This document shows, piece by piece, positions 26,022 to 38,607 of a DNA stretch of 64,000 nt. The translations under genes and the position numbers were made by a program. Below the pieces are notes generated by a model. That model was not told the origin of the DNA. It saw nothing but the letters and a program-made list of their open reading frames with translations, and made no database searches. The stretch comes from Spizellomyces punctatus DAOM BR117 (lineage: Eukaryota > Chytridiomycota > Chytridiomycetes > Spizellomycetales > Spizellomycetaceae): positions 516,713 through 580,712 of the forward strand of contig NW_015971538.1 in assembly GCF_000182565.1 (NCBI RefSeq). Reading direction: 5' to 3'. Numbering within the stretch: position 1 is the first letter of the stretch; the number at the start of each line of letters is the position of its first letter.

Positions 26022-29000
26022 ATGTCCCGGCCATCACCACGGCGAGGGGACATTGCGAACTTTACCTCGGCCAATGAGACAACCGGTGACGTACCGAATG
26101 ATGTGCCGACACCACCTCGAAGAGGGCAAAGCATCAGTAACGGTCAGTTCCACTGATGCACGGATTGATCGTTGCACTTGACGTCCATTAGGTGGAGGAA
26201 CGACTAACTAGAGGCTTCCCTCCGCAACTTTACTTTTAGATCCGACAACTATAGAGAAAGTGCGGCATATTGTGCGTACCCAGTTTGACTACGAAATCCT
26301 ATTGAAGCGGCACGAACTGCGCGCCATTCGGCGACAGATAACCAGAGGCGAGGAGCTTCTACATCAGTTGCATCATATCATTATCAATGGTTAGTATAAT
26401 AGTAACTGCGGCTTGCTAGTCTTCCCGCTATGTAGGAATGGAGTACACGACATTCGATATGTTACTTGTCCGTAATCAAGATGGCATTCGTTGTTACTAG
26501 TTAGAAGGGAGTCCGTAAATTACGATGACTACCTATTGCGGCTGAAACCTTGGACATAACCGGAACAATATATACCGTTCGCACATTTGTGATGACAATT
26601 GTGTGATATAGAGGCCTTTTCAATAGCACTCGAAGATTGCATACTAACCATGCTTTGATCTTCTACTCTATTTGTTCGGAACGCCAGGTCCCTCAGCACC
26701 ACCAAGTAGGCAGGCTTCTCCACATCAAACAAGCGTCCACACTCGTAGTTCCGGACGACCTACCCGAACCCCCTCTACCCAAAACAAACTTTTGACGCAA
26801 GTCAGCGATGTGCTTTATTCTCGCAGGGACGATGGCGCATATGTTAGGTACGGGTGATCTAATCTAATTTCCATACAGGTGGCATACATAATTCATTGGT
26901 GTCGTATTTCTAGACTGACGTGTCCCGTCTGTGGCCGGTGGGAATTTGCAAATATGCAGGGATTTCTTAATCACTGTCGTATCAAACATCAAATCGAATT
27001 TCCATCCCATTCGGAAGCTGCACGATCATGTGGCACTGTTGTCGTGAGTGCGCTTACTTAGAGTGTTCTGCTTCGCTTGGCACACAGCATCTCTAAAACT
27101 CATCAGGACGAAGGTGAAGTTCCCGCTGGACATGCTGCCCGTCGGATGCCCGTCAAACCGGTCGTATTCGACAAGCCAACCAATTTCGTATGGGGCATCT
27201 CCGCCTCCCTGGGCAGGTAAATGAATATTCCACAATCCATCAGTGGATGTGTATGTCCTTCAATAGAGCCAACTGACAATAGAATCATGAATCAGCCAGG
27301 ACGAAGGGGAAGGGGAATCTGCTGCTTCAACTACCGCTCCCACTGGTCCGGAAAAGCAGCAAGTATGTTGAGTCGTACGCAAAAGCGCAAGGCTGATCGC
27401 TGATGAAAATTCATCCTACTCATCAGCCGAAGATCAATGTGTACGAGGAGGATATTGACATGATGGATTTGGAATATTCATCGCCAGCACTGAGTTCATC
27501 AGCGCTGGTTCGCGATGATACCGGACTAGGCGGCGAAGTGGCTGATGAAGCTGCGTGTGCAACACGTTTTATCCGGACATCCCCTACGGCTGTCCCCGGA
27601 AGAACACTCCCGTGGAATGCGGGACTAGACGCTAGTCCTCGGCAATGTGCGAATGAGTATCCGATGACACAAAGTGCCAAGGGTGATAATGAGGCTGTTA
27701 AGGACGTTGTGCAGGTTTTCACATCACCAGAAACCGGTGACAGAATGTGGACAGACCAACCAGGAGACGCGACCACAAAGGGCGCAATAGAGACTGTTAA
27801 CACACATTCTGGAATGACTGACGGCTATGGGAGTTCCGTAAGGAGTCCTGTGAAGCTGGAGTCAGATGGGATAAGCGATACTGGCAAACCGTCAGACAAC
27901 GAGGAACATGAGGAGGAGAAGCCAAATACAGAGACCCCTACCCCGTAAGAATGCCTTGATGATTAGATGTCCTACATGTGGGGATTGACAATTCGTTGGG
28001 TAAAGCTCTGGTCATGGGCTGTATCCATCTCATCTAGCAGTCGACGCGGGATCCCGCTTTTATGTAAAACGGCAAGTAGTTCTCGGCAATGTATCCCGAT
28101 TTATTCCTACAGGTGAGAGGTTACTCTTTCGGCTAATACGTCCCAGTAATGACTCCTTGAAATTCACCAGAAAAACGGGAGCCTGGGATGGAGAAATACG
28201 AATTCAAATGGATGGTGTATTTGCACGGTCCAACCACTGTATATATCAAGCGGCTGCTTGTATTACCGCTCAAGGCTGACATTTGTGCTGTCTTAGAACG
28301 AGGACATTACTCCATTTGTACGGAAAGTGCGTTTCTATCTTCACCCGGACTATCGACCATACGATGTCGTTGAGATTTCTGAGCCGCCTTTTCGATTGAC
28401 GCGGTATGGATGGGGTGAATTTCCTGTCCGATTACAGGTCTACTTTGTCGACGAGCGCAATAAGCCAGTGGACTTTATACATATTTTGAAGGTATTTGTC
28501 CGTATCACTGATTGACTCCAGCACACTACTCTAAATGCTGCTTGTGCCGGTATCCATTTCTTTCGGTATTTAGTTGGATACATCAAAAAGTGGGCGCCAG
28601 GTCCTTGGAACAGAACGGATCATCGATCTTGAGCTAGATCGTAACACTGAATTTGCAGAGTCCCGTCAAAACATGGTCGCTGACAACGCGATGGACACTG
28701 GGACGTCGGATGTCACACAGCCGGAAAAGTCCCCAAAGAGTGCTTCACCTTCGGCCCCTGCCACCGGTCACAGTGAATCACTGGCCATAACTGCCAAAGC
28801 TATGAATGATTTGTTAGAGAGTGCTGTTGGTCAGTTTCCGATCATTAGACCTGGTGAGCTTCTGAAGGATTGTAACTGCCTATTATGTGGCTGGACTAAT
28901 CCACAATATCAACATGGCAGTTGCATCGGGCACCCGGCCAAAATTGTCCTTGCCATATTCCACTGCACCGTCAATATCGGTATACATGTCTTGGCCCCTT

Positions 29001-30005
29001 GGAAAGAGGAAGGCGAGCGAGGTAGGCCCAGTGCGTAGGGAAATCGTATTTTATGCGATGATCCTGACACCATGCGATTAAAGTGGCAACGTGCACGACT
29101 GCTTTTGCGACATGTGCAATCACAATGTGATACATATCAGGGCCAAAAGCTGACCGTTAGAGACGTTATGCATTGGTGCCGTGACAACGGACACAATCCC
29201 ACTCCCCAAGTTCGGCGAAAAGCGAGGAGCGGATCTCCTCCAGGACCGAGTCATCTTCGTGATGTAGTGACGGCTATTCAGTACTGTCGATATTGTGGCG
29301 TCGCCGGAGCCCACGATGGGGCGTTCGATGACTGTAAATGGCGACCCCGGATGTGGAGGAGTCGCGTGTGGAGCCTGTCAAGGGCAGATGATTTGCTGCG
29401 GGGTCTAGATGCGAGCGGCGAGCGACCAGTTGAAGGTCGGCTGCTGACTAGGCGACAATATACATACATAATTTTAACGGCATTTCTCTGCATTCTAGAA
29501 GCCGATATGGATATCGTAATTGACAGCATGCGCGATCCTTCCGATGCCATGGCTCATAATGGTGCTAATACTTCAATGACAAGGCGGTGGTATTCGAATC
29601 ACCATCCCACTGCGAGCCAACAAGAAATAGATTGGATTAGTCGGACGGTCGAGCAGTTGAGGTTACCTGCAACGTTTGGGCAAACAGAAACTGAGAAGCG
29701 CATAGCGTATGGTCTAATCTTTCAGGTACCGCTTTCGTGTTGTAGAGAAGTATTGTTCTGTTCTCATCATTGTCCTCGTGTAGGTCGCAAAATCCTTTTT
29801 GCGTCGTTTACTGGAAAATGCCATTGACGTCTACCGGAATGAAGCTGTCACGAGCGTATCTTCAGAGGGTGACCAAGAGAAGACCGATACCCGTGAGCAT
29901 CGATCTGCGCCATTCACAAAAATCCTTGTTCCTCTTCATCTGTACAGAGCATTGGTTGACACAGAGGAATTTGATTTTCTTACTGGCGCAGGGCTGGCTC
30001 GTTAA
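26022..30005 (+). CDS. YEATS2: YEATS2-like protein of the ATAC acetyltransferase complex
   Basis: YEATS2 reads acylated histone H3 Lys27 and scaffolds the ATAC complex. The start is [20 protein letters not shown] at 26022. Order: N-terminal helix [20 protein letters not shown] continuing [20 protein letters not shown] (matches the start of human YEATS2); a Ser/Thr/Pro stretch; a zinc-finger-like unit [20 protein letters not shown] continuing CRIKHQIEF (about 26920-27000); an acidic linker; the YEATS domain (about 28190-28640) with [46 protein letters not shown]; a second CxxC unit ([12 protein letters not shown]); and the C-terminal part with [32 protein letters not shown] and [20 protein letters not shown], which matches the histone-fold end of human YEATS2. 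The aromatic cage region (GWGEFP) is kept. Many introns; some middle exons are approximate. Confidence 0.88.
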
Positions 30006-30356
30006 AAAATATTTATTTTGCTTTTACTGTACTAAACAGACAAGGGTATATAGCAAAGGATTTTCAAGTAAATAGAACTAATGCATATTTGGTCGGATGC
30101 CACACATAATAGTATCAAGCGTCGTCGCCTGCTGCCAATTGAGGATGAGCGGCAATTGGCTTCATTTCTTGCCAATATCCATCGCAGGGCATCCCCCAAA
30201 AGCCACCACATTTTTGCTGATACTTTTCTGCCCCCTCGAATGCAGGAGGCAGGGCAAACTTATTGCCATAAGTATGGCCAACTGATCCATCAAGAAATCT
30301 GAGGGAGATGCAAACCGTGAGCAAGGTAAGACAGGGAACCAAGTAAAGCATGTTCT
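30006..30356. other. 350 bp between convergent genes
   Basis: Both strands hold open frames here: plus 30081-30302 (KRRRLLPIEDERQLASFLAN) and minus 30115-30351 (MLYLVPCLTLLTVCISLRFL). Each looks plausible alone but I recognise neither, and they overlap, so at most one is real. The minus one could be a tiny secreted protein. Confidence 0.3.
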
Positions 30357-31562
30357 TTACCTTTTCATCATGAACACGGCAATTATCAATAACACCGCAA
30401 ACATGATTAACGGAAGCAGTTTAAACCCAGTTCGCGATTGGGAAGAAGATTTTTCAGAGGGGGCGACATCCCCTTGATCATCAGTGCCATCATCTAACAT
30501 GTCCCCCTGACAGTTGTCTTCCTCCATCGAGAGTGGTGCCTGCCCAGATTCCATTAAATAGGTGTGAGCCAGCGCAATGAGCGCTGGATCAAACTCTAGC
30601 TCCTCCAGATTCTGTTCATTAGTATTGGGTTCTCCAGTAATATGATGAACCGAGATGAGGGTGGGGTCCATCAACAGCTTCTCAAATGCCACACGATCTG
30701 CGTCGCCGATAACAATACCATCCACCGGAGCATTTGCTGTGTATTCAACATACAGCGGTTCTTGAGGCTCAACATTTCCACTATGATCATGACCCGAGAT
30801 GAGGGTGGGGTCCATCAAAAGTTTCCCAATTGAAACACCATCTGCGTCAATACCATCCACCGGAGCAGTTGTCGGCTGTTCAACAGACAGCGGTTCCACA
30901 TCTGCAGTATAATGAATGGAAACCTGCGCAAGATCCCATAAGAGATCTTCGAACGCGACACGATCTGCGTCCTCGATAACAATATCATTCAGAGGAGCAT
31001 AAGTGTCGTTGATTGGCTGTTCAACACACAGCGGTTCTTGCGTTACGGTGGAGTCGTTTGGATTTGCAAGTTCAGCTACATCACAAACGAAATTCTCCAC
31101 AAAAATTGCATCATCCAAAACGACTTGATTACTATCATCCTTCAGCGGAGTAACCTCATCCACAAGAACTTTGTTACAATCGTCCTTCAGCGGAGCAACG
31201 TCATTCATGGGGGCATCACAGACGACTGAGGGGCGGTCTTGCTTGTATTTCATTGCGATAGAGGTTACGGTAGAGTCTTTTGGATTTGCAAGTTCAGCTA
31301 CATCACAAACGAAATTCTCCACAAAAATTGCATCATCCAAAACGACTTGATTATTATCATCCTTCAGCGGAGTAACCTCATCCACAAGAACTTTGTTACG
31401 ATCGTCCTTCAGCGGAGCAACGTCATTCACGGGAGCATCAGACACCGAGAGGCGGCCTTGCTTGTATTTCATTGCGATAGAGGTCACGGAAGAGATGATA
31501 ACAAAAGAGAAAGAAGCGTAAAAGAGGAATGAGAGAAGAGAGAAGAATTGGATTGAGAACAT
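30357..31562 (-). CDS. Orphan acidic repeat protein with N- and C-terminal hydrophobic segments
   Basis: Single-exon frame of 401 residues from the ATG at 31562 (an in-frame ATG at 31679 precedes a non-hydrophobic leader and is less likely). N-terminus: a strongly hydrophobic signal-like segment (MFSIQFFSLLSFLFYASFSF). Then two near-identical units of about 74 residues (TSIAMKYKQ..PSV..DAPVN, DVAPLKDD, KVLVDEVTPLKDD, QVVLDDAIFVENFVCDVAEL). Next, three looser units opening with EPL(C/S/Y)VE and holding DADRVAF..LL and LLMDPTLIS. The C-terminus is one membrane segment (LLPLIMFAVLLIIAVFMM) ending in KR, with no tail. Overall it is very acidic. I know no family with this layout. It could be a lineage-specific surface or vacuolar membrane protein. 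The start faces GOLPH3, 384 bp away. Confidence 0.7.
   Translation of the reverse strand: MFSIQFFSLLSFLFYASFSFVIISSVTSIAMKYKQGRLSVSDAPVNDVAPLKDDRNKVLVDEVTPLKDDNNQVVLDDAIFVENFVCDVAELANPKDSTVTSIAMKYKQDRPSVVCDAPMNDVAPLKDDCNKVLVDEVTPLKDDSNQVVLDDAIFVENFVCDVAELANPNDSTVTQEPLCVEQPINDTYAPLNDIVIEDADRVAFEDLLWDLAQVSIHYTADVEPLSVEQPTTAPVDGIDADGVSIGKLLMDPTLISGHDHSGNVEPQEPLYVEYTANAPVDGIVIGDADRVAFEKLLMDPTLISVHHITGEPNTNEQNLEELEFDPALIALAHTYLMESGQAPLSMEEDNCQGDMLDDGTDDQGDVAPSEKSSSQSRTGFKLLPLIMFAVLLIIAVFMMKR
31042..31482 (-). repeat. Two tandem copies of a 222-bp coding repeat
   Basis: Copy 1 is at 31042-31263 and copy 2 at 31264-31482 (one codon shorter). They differ at only a few scattered bases, so the duplication is recent or the copies are kept alike by gene conversion. 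The unit is 74 codons and keeps the frame of the orphan membrane protein. The 3' part of the same gene has older, more diverged repeats (30650-30900). Confidence 0.9.
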
Positions 31563-31835
31563 GATAAAAGTGGGCGAAATGCTGAAGAAAAAGGAGGAGG
31601 GGAACGCGAGATGGTCGCCTTTAAATAACTTTCGCGTTTTCGGACTTTCGGACTCATTTACTCCCGTGTGGCTTATCACCTCCTCAATAAAGCCACAATA
31701 TATAGTGGCTGACCGTCACATGACGGACCGCTGTCTGACTGGCTCCAAAGCACGTCCAGTACGTGGAAGACGACTTCCTCTGCTTTTTGCACCGCACAAG
31801 GGCTTACTGTATGAGGACGGTGATCCTCCTCTTGA

Positions 31836-33032
<1,197 letters not shown>

Positions 33033-33113
33033 CCAGAGGTTTAACCTTCGAATACCAATGGGCATACCAGAGGTCCGTTTACCTAGGGGACATACCCGCT
33101 GAAGGTCTGGTAG

Positions 33114-34092
33114 CTACGCAGCTTTTATTTTAGACAAGTTATTGCCGTAAGAGGAGGCCAGCAAAACCCAGGTCACCAATACGGTGCCAAATAATGTGAC
33201 TGTATATGTCAGGATACCAATAACCCCTTGGTCACTTATCTGTCCCACCGGTATCTCCACTGTATAAGGACGGGTAGACATTTCCATCCGATTCCATCCT
33301 GAACGGATTAGGACATTGTCAGTATGCCCCTGGACAAGTTGGAAGAATTCGTGTTCGGTGATCGATGGTAGTGAAACGTCTGTACATACGTCCCAACCAA
33401 GAATGTAAGTCGGACATCAGTGCCAAGACGCCCACCCGATCACTCTCACCAGTTTCACGCGTCAGATATGCTGCAGTCTGCACGGTGTCTACAGCCACTC
33501 GCAAGCTCTGCGCTTGCGGCGCTTGATACCGCATATGATATGGTAAAGAAATGATTAAAGTGGTATCACTAGGAAGGACATTTAATGTGGGTGACGGTCC
33601 ACAATCCCAGGTAATCCAGATTGGTACCTCTGCTGGGCAAATTGCACTCGTAGAAGGACTCCATTCCTCGTTGCAGTACTTGCATAAGCTGGAGCCTCCA
33701 AATCAGCATCTCCAACGCATGCGACGGTTACTCCCACAGGCCAGGAAATGCGTCCGATTTCATAGCGATCAGCAAAGGCTGCTGAGCCAAACCCAAGCAA
33801 CAGAACCAGCTGTCCCTCTTTAAGCTGTTCCCTCCGGTGTATCGTAATCTGAAATTTTTGATGATAGCCATATCCAGGTAGGAGTTCAGTCTGCAATACG
33901 ATATTGTCCTCACTAGAGCTATTGGGAGAGGAATGAGGAACAAGATCTTGTTTCATCGCAATGGACGCTGAATCCTGACCTTGAGTCTATCCTGCTTTGA
34001 TCTTTCAACGAACTTGCATGACTCTGAATAATAAAACCGCACAATAACACGGCGAAGAGCAAACCAGAGATCAATGTGTGTTTCCCGTACAT
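33114..34092 (-). CDS. PIGX: PIG-X, subunit of GPI mannosyltransferase I
   Basis: PIG-X (yeast Pbn1) stabilises the catalytic PIG-M subunit that adds the first mannose to GPI anchors in the ER. I start it at 34092, where MYGKHTLISGLLFAVLL opens a signal peptide ending near QSHA. Removing an intron at 33947-34013 (67 nt, GT..AG) puts this in frame with NLVPHSSPNSSSEDN, so the in-frame Met at 33956 is intronic and not the start. Then LLPGYGYHQKFQITIHRR, a DLEAP motif (GDADLEAPAYAS), the family motif LIISLPYHMRYQAPQAQ, RSGWNRMEMSTRPYTVEIPV, and one C-terminal membrane segment (ILTYTVTLFGTVLVTWVLL) with a short Lys tail. Layout (signal peptide, lumenal domain, one membrane helix) matches PIG-X. 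Confidence 0.8.
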
Positions 34093-34263
34093 TTGGAAAA
34101 ACGGGTAGCGGATCGATCTTCGTGCATCACGTCATATTCGCACAGTCATCGAACGAACACGTAAGCAGGTCATCGCCTTGGCAGCCTTCCTCATACAAGT
34201 GGACGCTGTACCCCAACCCATGTAGAAGGACAGAGTGGCCTGCTTCAACACCTGAAGCTCCGC

Positions 34264-37200
34264 ATGGCGGCCTTGCAGCTTGGCTCTAATGCAGGAAATG
34301 GACAATATAGAGAACCTCAAGTGGAGTCTCGTCATAATGAAGACTCTGATGACCCTAGAACGCCATTGCTTCCCCAATATCGAGATCACAGCGGCCGGTT
34401 TAAAGAAGGGTAGGCAAACGGGTGACTGTCGATGTCTACAAAGCTCCTTACCAGTTTTTCTGAAACTCGACTCCTTCACAAAGGTTAAGCAATCTTGCAC
34501 GATCTTATGGACTTGTCGGGAGCGCCGTGCGTGCCGGGAGTCAACTCTTTACAAAGTCAACCATCAAGGCGAGTATCACCTATAGTGTGGCCACGTTAGC
34601 CACATTTTCTCAATATTCGAATGAGCACCTCCAAGGAGCGAGCTACCTGTTCGCCACGGCTGTGTTATACTTCCATCCGTGAGTGTCTAGCACATGCCTT
34701 GGCTGGTCTTTCATCATGTTCTCACTCGGCTTCTTGACAGGGCTCGATCGGTTGGAGCAATGGTTGAGGCCCTGCTATGTTGCATTGTCGGTCTCACTGC
34801 TGGGTTTCTGATTGCATGGGGTTGTTTACATCTCGCCTTATATTATGAAGAGGAGGAAAAGAATGCCATGGAAGCTCACATATTTGCGTTAACAACCTTA
34901 TCATTGGTAACCTTTATCCTCGCATTCATACGCGCCAAATTCGGAGTCAGCCGACCTGCCATAGGAACAGGTAAGAAAGAATAGACTATGATTCTTTTGG
35001 GTCGAACTAATCCGCGCACCCTCTAGGTTGCACTATAACGCACTTGCTCACGTTTATTGTGATCACCCAAATGGCTTCAGAGAAGTCGCTGCTTCTTCTA
35101 TCGGAAAAGATTATGCGAGTTTCATTTGCGTTGTTGGCTGGGACATGTGTTAGCTTTCTTGGATGCTGTCTGCTGTGGCCAAAAACAGCGGCTTCCGTCC
35201 TGCGGCGCGACATTTCCAGCAGCCTGAGCAATTTAAGTTGTTTCTTCGACGTTTTGTCAAACACCTTTTCTTTAACATCGCCCCAAATGACGGCACTGCA
35301 ATTCCCATCTGATTTGTCAAAGCAAGCATCCAGTGTAGACTTGGAGACTATCGAATCCCAACATGAGAGATTGGAAATGCTCGTGGAAGAGCATCAGGCA
35401 ATGCTCCTTCGGATGGACACACTCCGATATGAGGTCTCATTTGAACCAACGACCAGCATGTATCTCCATCGGGCCAAGTACCAGGCCATTTTTGAGTCTG
35501 CTGAGAGACTCAGTCAGCACCTGGGCGGTCTGCAGTCCAGCATTGTACGGGTTGACACGATCATCACCCAAGATGCTGACAATATGGCCCTTCTGGAGTT
35601 CATGGAAACGATGGGTGATTCCTTACGCCAGGTTATTGTCGTGTGTAAGCAGAGCCTGTCCTTGATTGGCACACTGTTTGCGGCGCCAGCACAGAATGGC
35701 CAAGACGCTGACATCATCCTGCCGGCTTTACGGGACCTTGCTGCTAGATTGGCATCCGCATTGGACACTTTTGATGCGACGCAACGTCGAGTTCTCCTTG
35801 AAATCTATAAACATGTCCATGAGGACGTTTTCCTGGTGTTCTTTTTTGTGTTTGAGCTACTGGAGATAGGGAAGGAACTAATCCGATTGGTAAATGCGGT
35901 GGGCGAACTCAAACGGGAGGTTCTGGAACGACGACGATTAGGAAAAGTTGCGTGGTTCTGGCGAGCCATTCATCGCTCGGACGCTCATGATCATGTCCCG
36001 GTTTCACAGCATGCAAGGTGAGACTCGTTCAGGCTTATTTAGGGATTGAAATAGTGTTGCTTATTTGGCATCTCGACAGGGCACGTTTCGGCCGCACAAT
36101 GACCGGTTTGCAGTCAGCCCCGCAACCGCGTGATCATGGACTTCCACGATCCGTATCTTTACCCGCGACAGCCAGACTTCAACTTGACAGCCCTCGTACA
36201 GTTAACTGCTCTGTGCGTATATGGACGTTTTTCTCCTCGCTCAAAAAGTTTGAAGTCCGGTTTGCGATCAAAACGGCCGTTACGGTGGCGTTGTTAGCAT
36301 TACCCGCTTTTCTGGATTCCACTCAAGAGCTTTTTTATGAGTACGTCTCATTGTGTTCGGATATGTTCATTCAGGTCAACTTATTGCGACTTAGGTACCG
36401 CATGCATTGGGCGTTGAGTACGTTTGTTGTTGTGATGACTCCATCAGTGGGAGGCACTAATGCAGCGGGCTTATGGCGGATTTTGGGGACAATTGGAGGA
36501 GCCCTAACAGCTTTGGTAGCGGGTATCCTTTGTGCTGATAATCGCGTCGCGCTCTTCTTTGTATGTGCCGTGGTTGCCTTGCCTTGCATGTTTGTCTTCT
36601 TGCACACAAAGTATCCCAAAATTGGTCAGGTACTGGAAGCAGAAGGGTCGCTAGAAACCCGTATTAAAGATCTCACTTTTTTCTACCGTCAGATCTACCT
36701 TCTTACCTTCTCCATCATTATTCTCAACGACTATGCGGGAAAAGTGGATCCGGTTACTGGAAAGGATTACTCTATCTACGAGATTGCATTTCGCCGCGGA
36801 TTCGCTGTTGTCGTTGGCTGTGTCGTCGGGTTATTTGTCTCTTGGTATATCTGGCCATTTACGTAAGTTATGCTAGAGTTTGGGATCTACCCCAGGACTC
36901 TTTGCTGACCTCTACTTATTGCACTGTAGTGCTCGAAAAGCGCTACGAGTTGGTCTCTCGAATGTACTACATGTTATACTCTTTGTTCCGCGTCCACATT
37001 GATGTACTCATGATATTTGTTTAGACACTATTTGATATGGGCCTCCTATACAGCAAGCTTGTCGGCTTCTTCGATACAGTAGATGAACCAACATCTCACG
37101 ATCTACTCGAGTTTCTTGAAGATGAACTTGCGCTGCGGATGTCGTTGGCAGAGTTGCGGGTTCTTCTCGGCCAAACGGTACACGAACCGAGACTAAGAGG

Positions 37201-37738
37201 CCAGTTCCCAAGAAGCGTTTATGCGAAAATGATCGACGCCAGCGCGCAGATCTTGGATAAGTTTGTCTCCATGCGAATCGGAGTGTAAGGAAATGCCGAA
37301 TTGGACTGCACGACAAACACGCTTTGCTAAATCATTGATGGCCTTAGGACCAAGCGGAGATTTGCCCACATTCGGTCCGATTTTATTGCGCCCGTAGAGC
37401 CCAAACGACGCAAAATGATTGGAAGTATGTTGCTGTACTTTTATATTCTTTCAGGGGCCTTGATTCTGCGGTACCCGCTACCTCCGCAACTTCCGAACGC
37501 ACGAGACTCACGCGATCGCCTAATCGAAGCCATTCGCGCCCTGCCCGTGATTCAGCCCAGGCATGTGGGTAGCCAGGAAGACCCCATTTACATTTATTAC
37601 TATATGTATGTTTTGGGAATGGATGATGTGATTGCAGAACTCGAAGTACTGGGACAGTGTTGTACAGAGTTGTTTGGTGTCATGGCGTTAGGTGATATGG
37701 GCGACGAATGGAGAAATAAGTGGGGTGACAGAGATTAG
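34264..37738 (+). CDS. Fusaric acid resistance-like (FUSC/ArAE) membrane transporter
   Basis: Fungal plasma or internal membrane protein of the aromatic-acid exporter (FUSC) superfamily, related to the Bre4 group; substrate unknown. I chose MAALQLGSNAGNGQYREPQV at 34264. Intron 34410-34483 joins RFKEG to LSNLARSYGLVGSA in frame. Layout is that of a duplicated protein. The first membrane half runs from about 34560 to 35200 (STIKASITYSVATLATFSQY, ALLCCIVGLTAGFLIAWGCL, RVSFALLAGTCVSFLGCCLL). A long cytosolic domain spans 35200-36200 (WPKTAASVLRRDIS..). The second membrane half is 36270-36870 (FAIKTAVTVALLALPAFLDS, LWRILGTIGGALTALVAGIL, RRGFAVVVGCVVGLFVSWYI, WPF). A C-terminal helical domain follows. 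The WP(K/F)TAR-type signature after each half is typical for the family. Confidence 0.85.
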
Positions 37739-37974
37739 GTATACATATGGTTGAACTTTCTTCAGCGACGGCCATGTATGTAGCTGAAAGTGTAGATACT
37801 TTACAAGTTAATAAGAAACACAAGTTAGAGGACACACTGGCTCAAGCCCATACCGTAGTTAATATGGGATTGTTAAATGATAGGTCCCTCGGTGACCAAC
37901 TTTCGAGATGGAAGTTCCATGAGAATGCCGGACGGTCACAGAACGTGAAAGAAAGTCAATTTGCTATTAATGCT

Positions 37975-38041
37975 TCCTTCTCGTTTGAACACGGGCTCTA
38001 GATGTTACAGTCTAACCTTCTTCCACTTGAGCTAAGGGCGC
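37975..38041 (-). repeat. tRNA-derived element, copy A
   Basis: Minus strand reads GCGCCCTTAGCTCAAGTGG, then TTAGACTGTAACATCTA and a truncated CCGTGTTCAA. It resembles the 5' half of a threonine-type tRNA (A box, D arm, anticodon arm) but the arms are damaged. Confidence 0.55.
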
Positions 38042-38139
38042 TACATGCCATTGTTTGGCGAATAATATTCAGCAAGGAAGCTTTCTGTACGCACAAGTAC
38101 GAAGTGAAAGCACCAAAAACCGATGCAATGCTTTCTGCA

Positions 38140-38195
38140 TCTCTGATTTGAACACGGAGCCTTTAGATGTTACGATCTAGTACTAGAGCTAAGCT
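38140..38195 (-). repeat. tRNA-derived element, copy B
   Basis: Minus strand has CTTAGCTCTAGTACTAG followed by TAGATCGTAACATCTAAAGG and CTCCGTGTTCAAAT. The anticodon stem pairs perfectly (TAGAT/ATCTA) but the D arm and acceptor are degraded. Confidence 0.5.
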
Positions 38196-38295
38196 CTACT
38201 GTTTTACAATAGATGTCGTCCTCCAGATTGGGCAGGAGCGCAAGGTAGGCCGAGTGAAAGAACAAAAAGAAAGCAGGTCACGACTCACGGGAATG

Positions 38296-38318
38296 CTCCT
38301 TCCTTTGAGCTAAGGGAG
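38296..38318 (-). repeat. tRNA-derived element, internally deleted copy
   Basis: Acceptor-side ends CTCCTTCC and TTTGAGCTAAGGGAG are joined directly on the plus strand. This looks like an element that lost its middle. Confidence 0.4.
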
Positions 38319-38538
38319 TTTACATCTTTCATCTTCCTGTCCTTCAATAAGTGATCATCAAGAGAGAAACATGCGCTCGTCCCGTTGACATCAAACTAAC
38401 TAGGGAGACGGCAATTACTGTCCGATGGTACTGCGCTACATGCATTCAGATTGGGCAAATACGCACATGTAGGCACCAGGAAAGGATGAATGGTCCGAAC
38501 ACAACGGAAAAAAGTAACGGTTCTCCAGTATGAAAATG

Positions 38539-38607
38539 CTCCCTTCCGTTGAACACGGAACCTTTAGATCTTAACGGTCTAACGCTCTACCAATTGAGCT
38601 AAGGGAG
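38539..38607 (-). repeat. tRNA-derived element, best-preserved copy C
   Basis: 69 nt on the minus strand: acceptor CTCCCT pairs with AGGGAG; D arm TTAGCTCAATTGGTAGAGC is intact with a good A box; anticodon stem TTAGA/TCTAA is perfect but encloses nine bases (CCGTTAAGA) instead of seven; the T arm CCGTGTTCAACGG lacks about four bases. A TTTT lies 3 bases beyond the 3' end, as for a Pol III terminator. The sequence is closest in memory to a tRNA-Thr(UGU) type. As a tRNA it would be defective; a tRNA-derived short repeat or pseudogene fits better. Confidence 0.6.

Noticed and set aside
29770-30075. Plus-strand frame overlapping the YEATS2 3' end
   Set aside because: It is another frame of the last YEATS2 exons; the [16 protein letters not shown] frame matches the family.
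33956-33956. Met at 33956 as the PIG-X start
   Set aside because: It falls within a GT..AG intron whose removal joins a signal peptide in frame.
37747-38001. 84-codon open frame starting MVELSSATAMYVAES
   Set aside because: It runs into the first tRNA-derived element, has no recognisable domain and no splice or promoter context.
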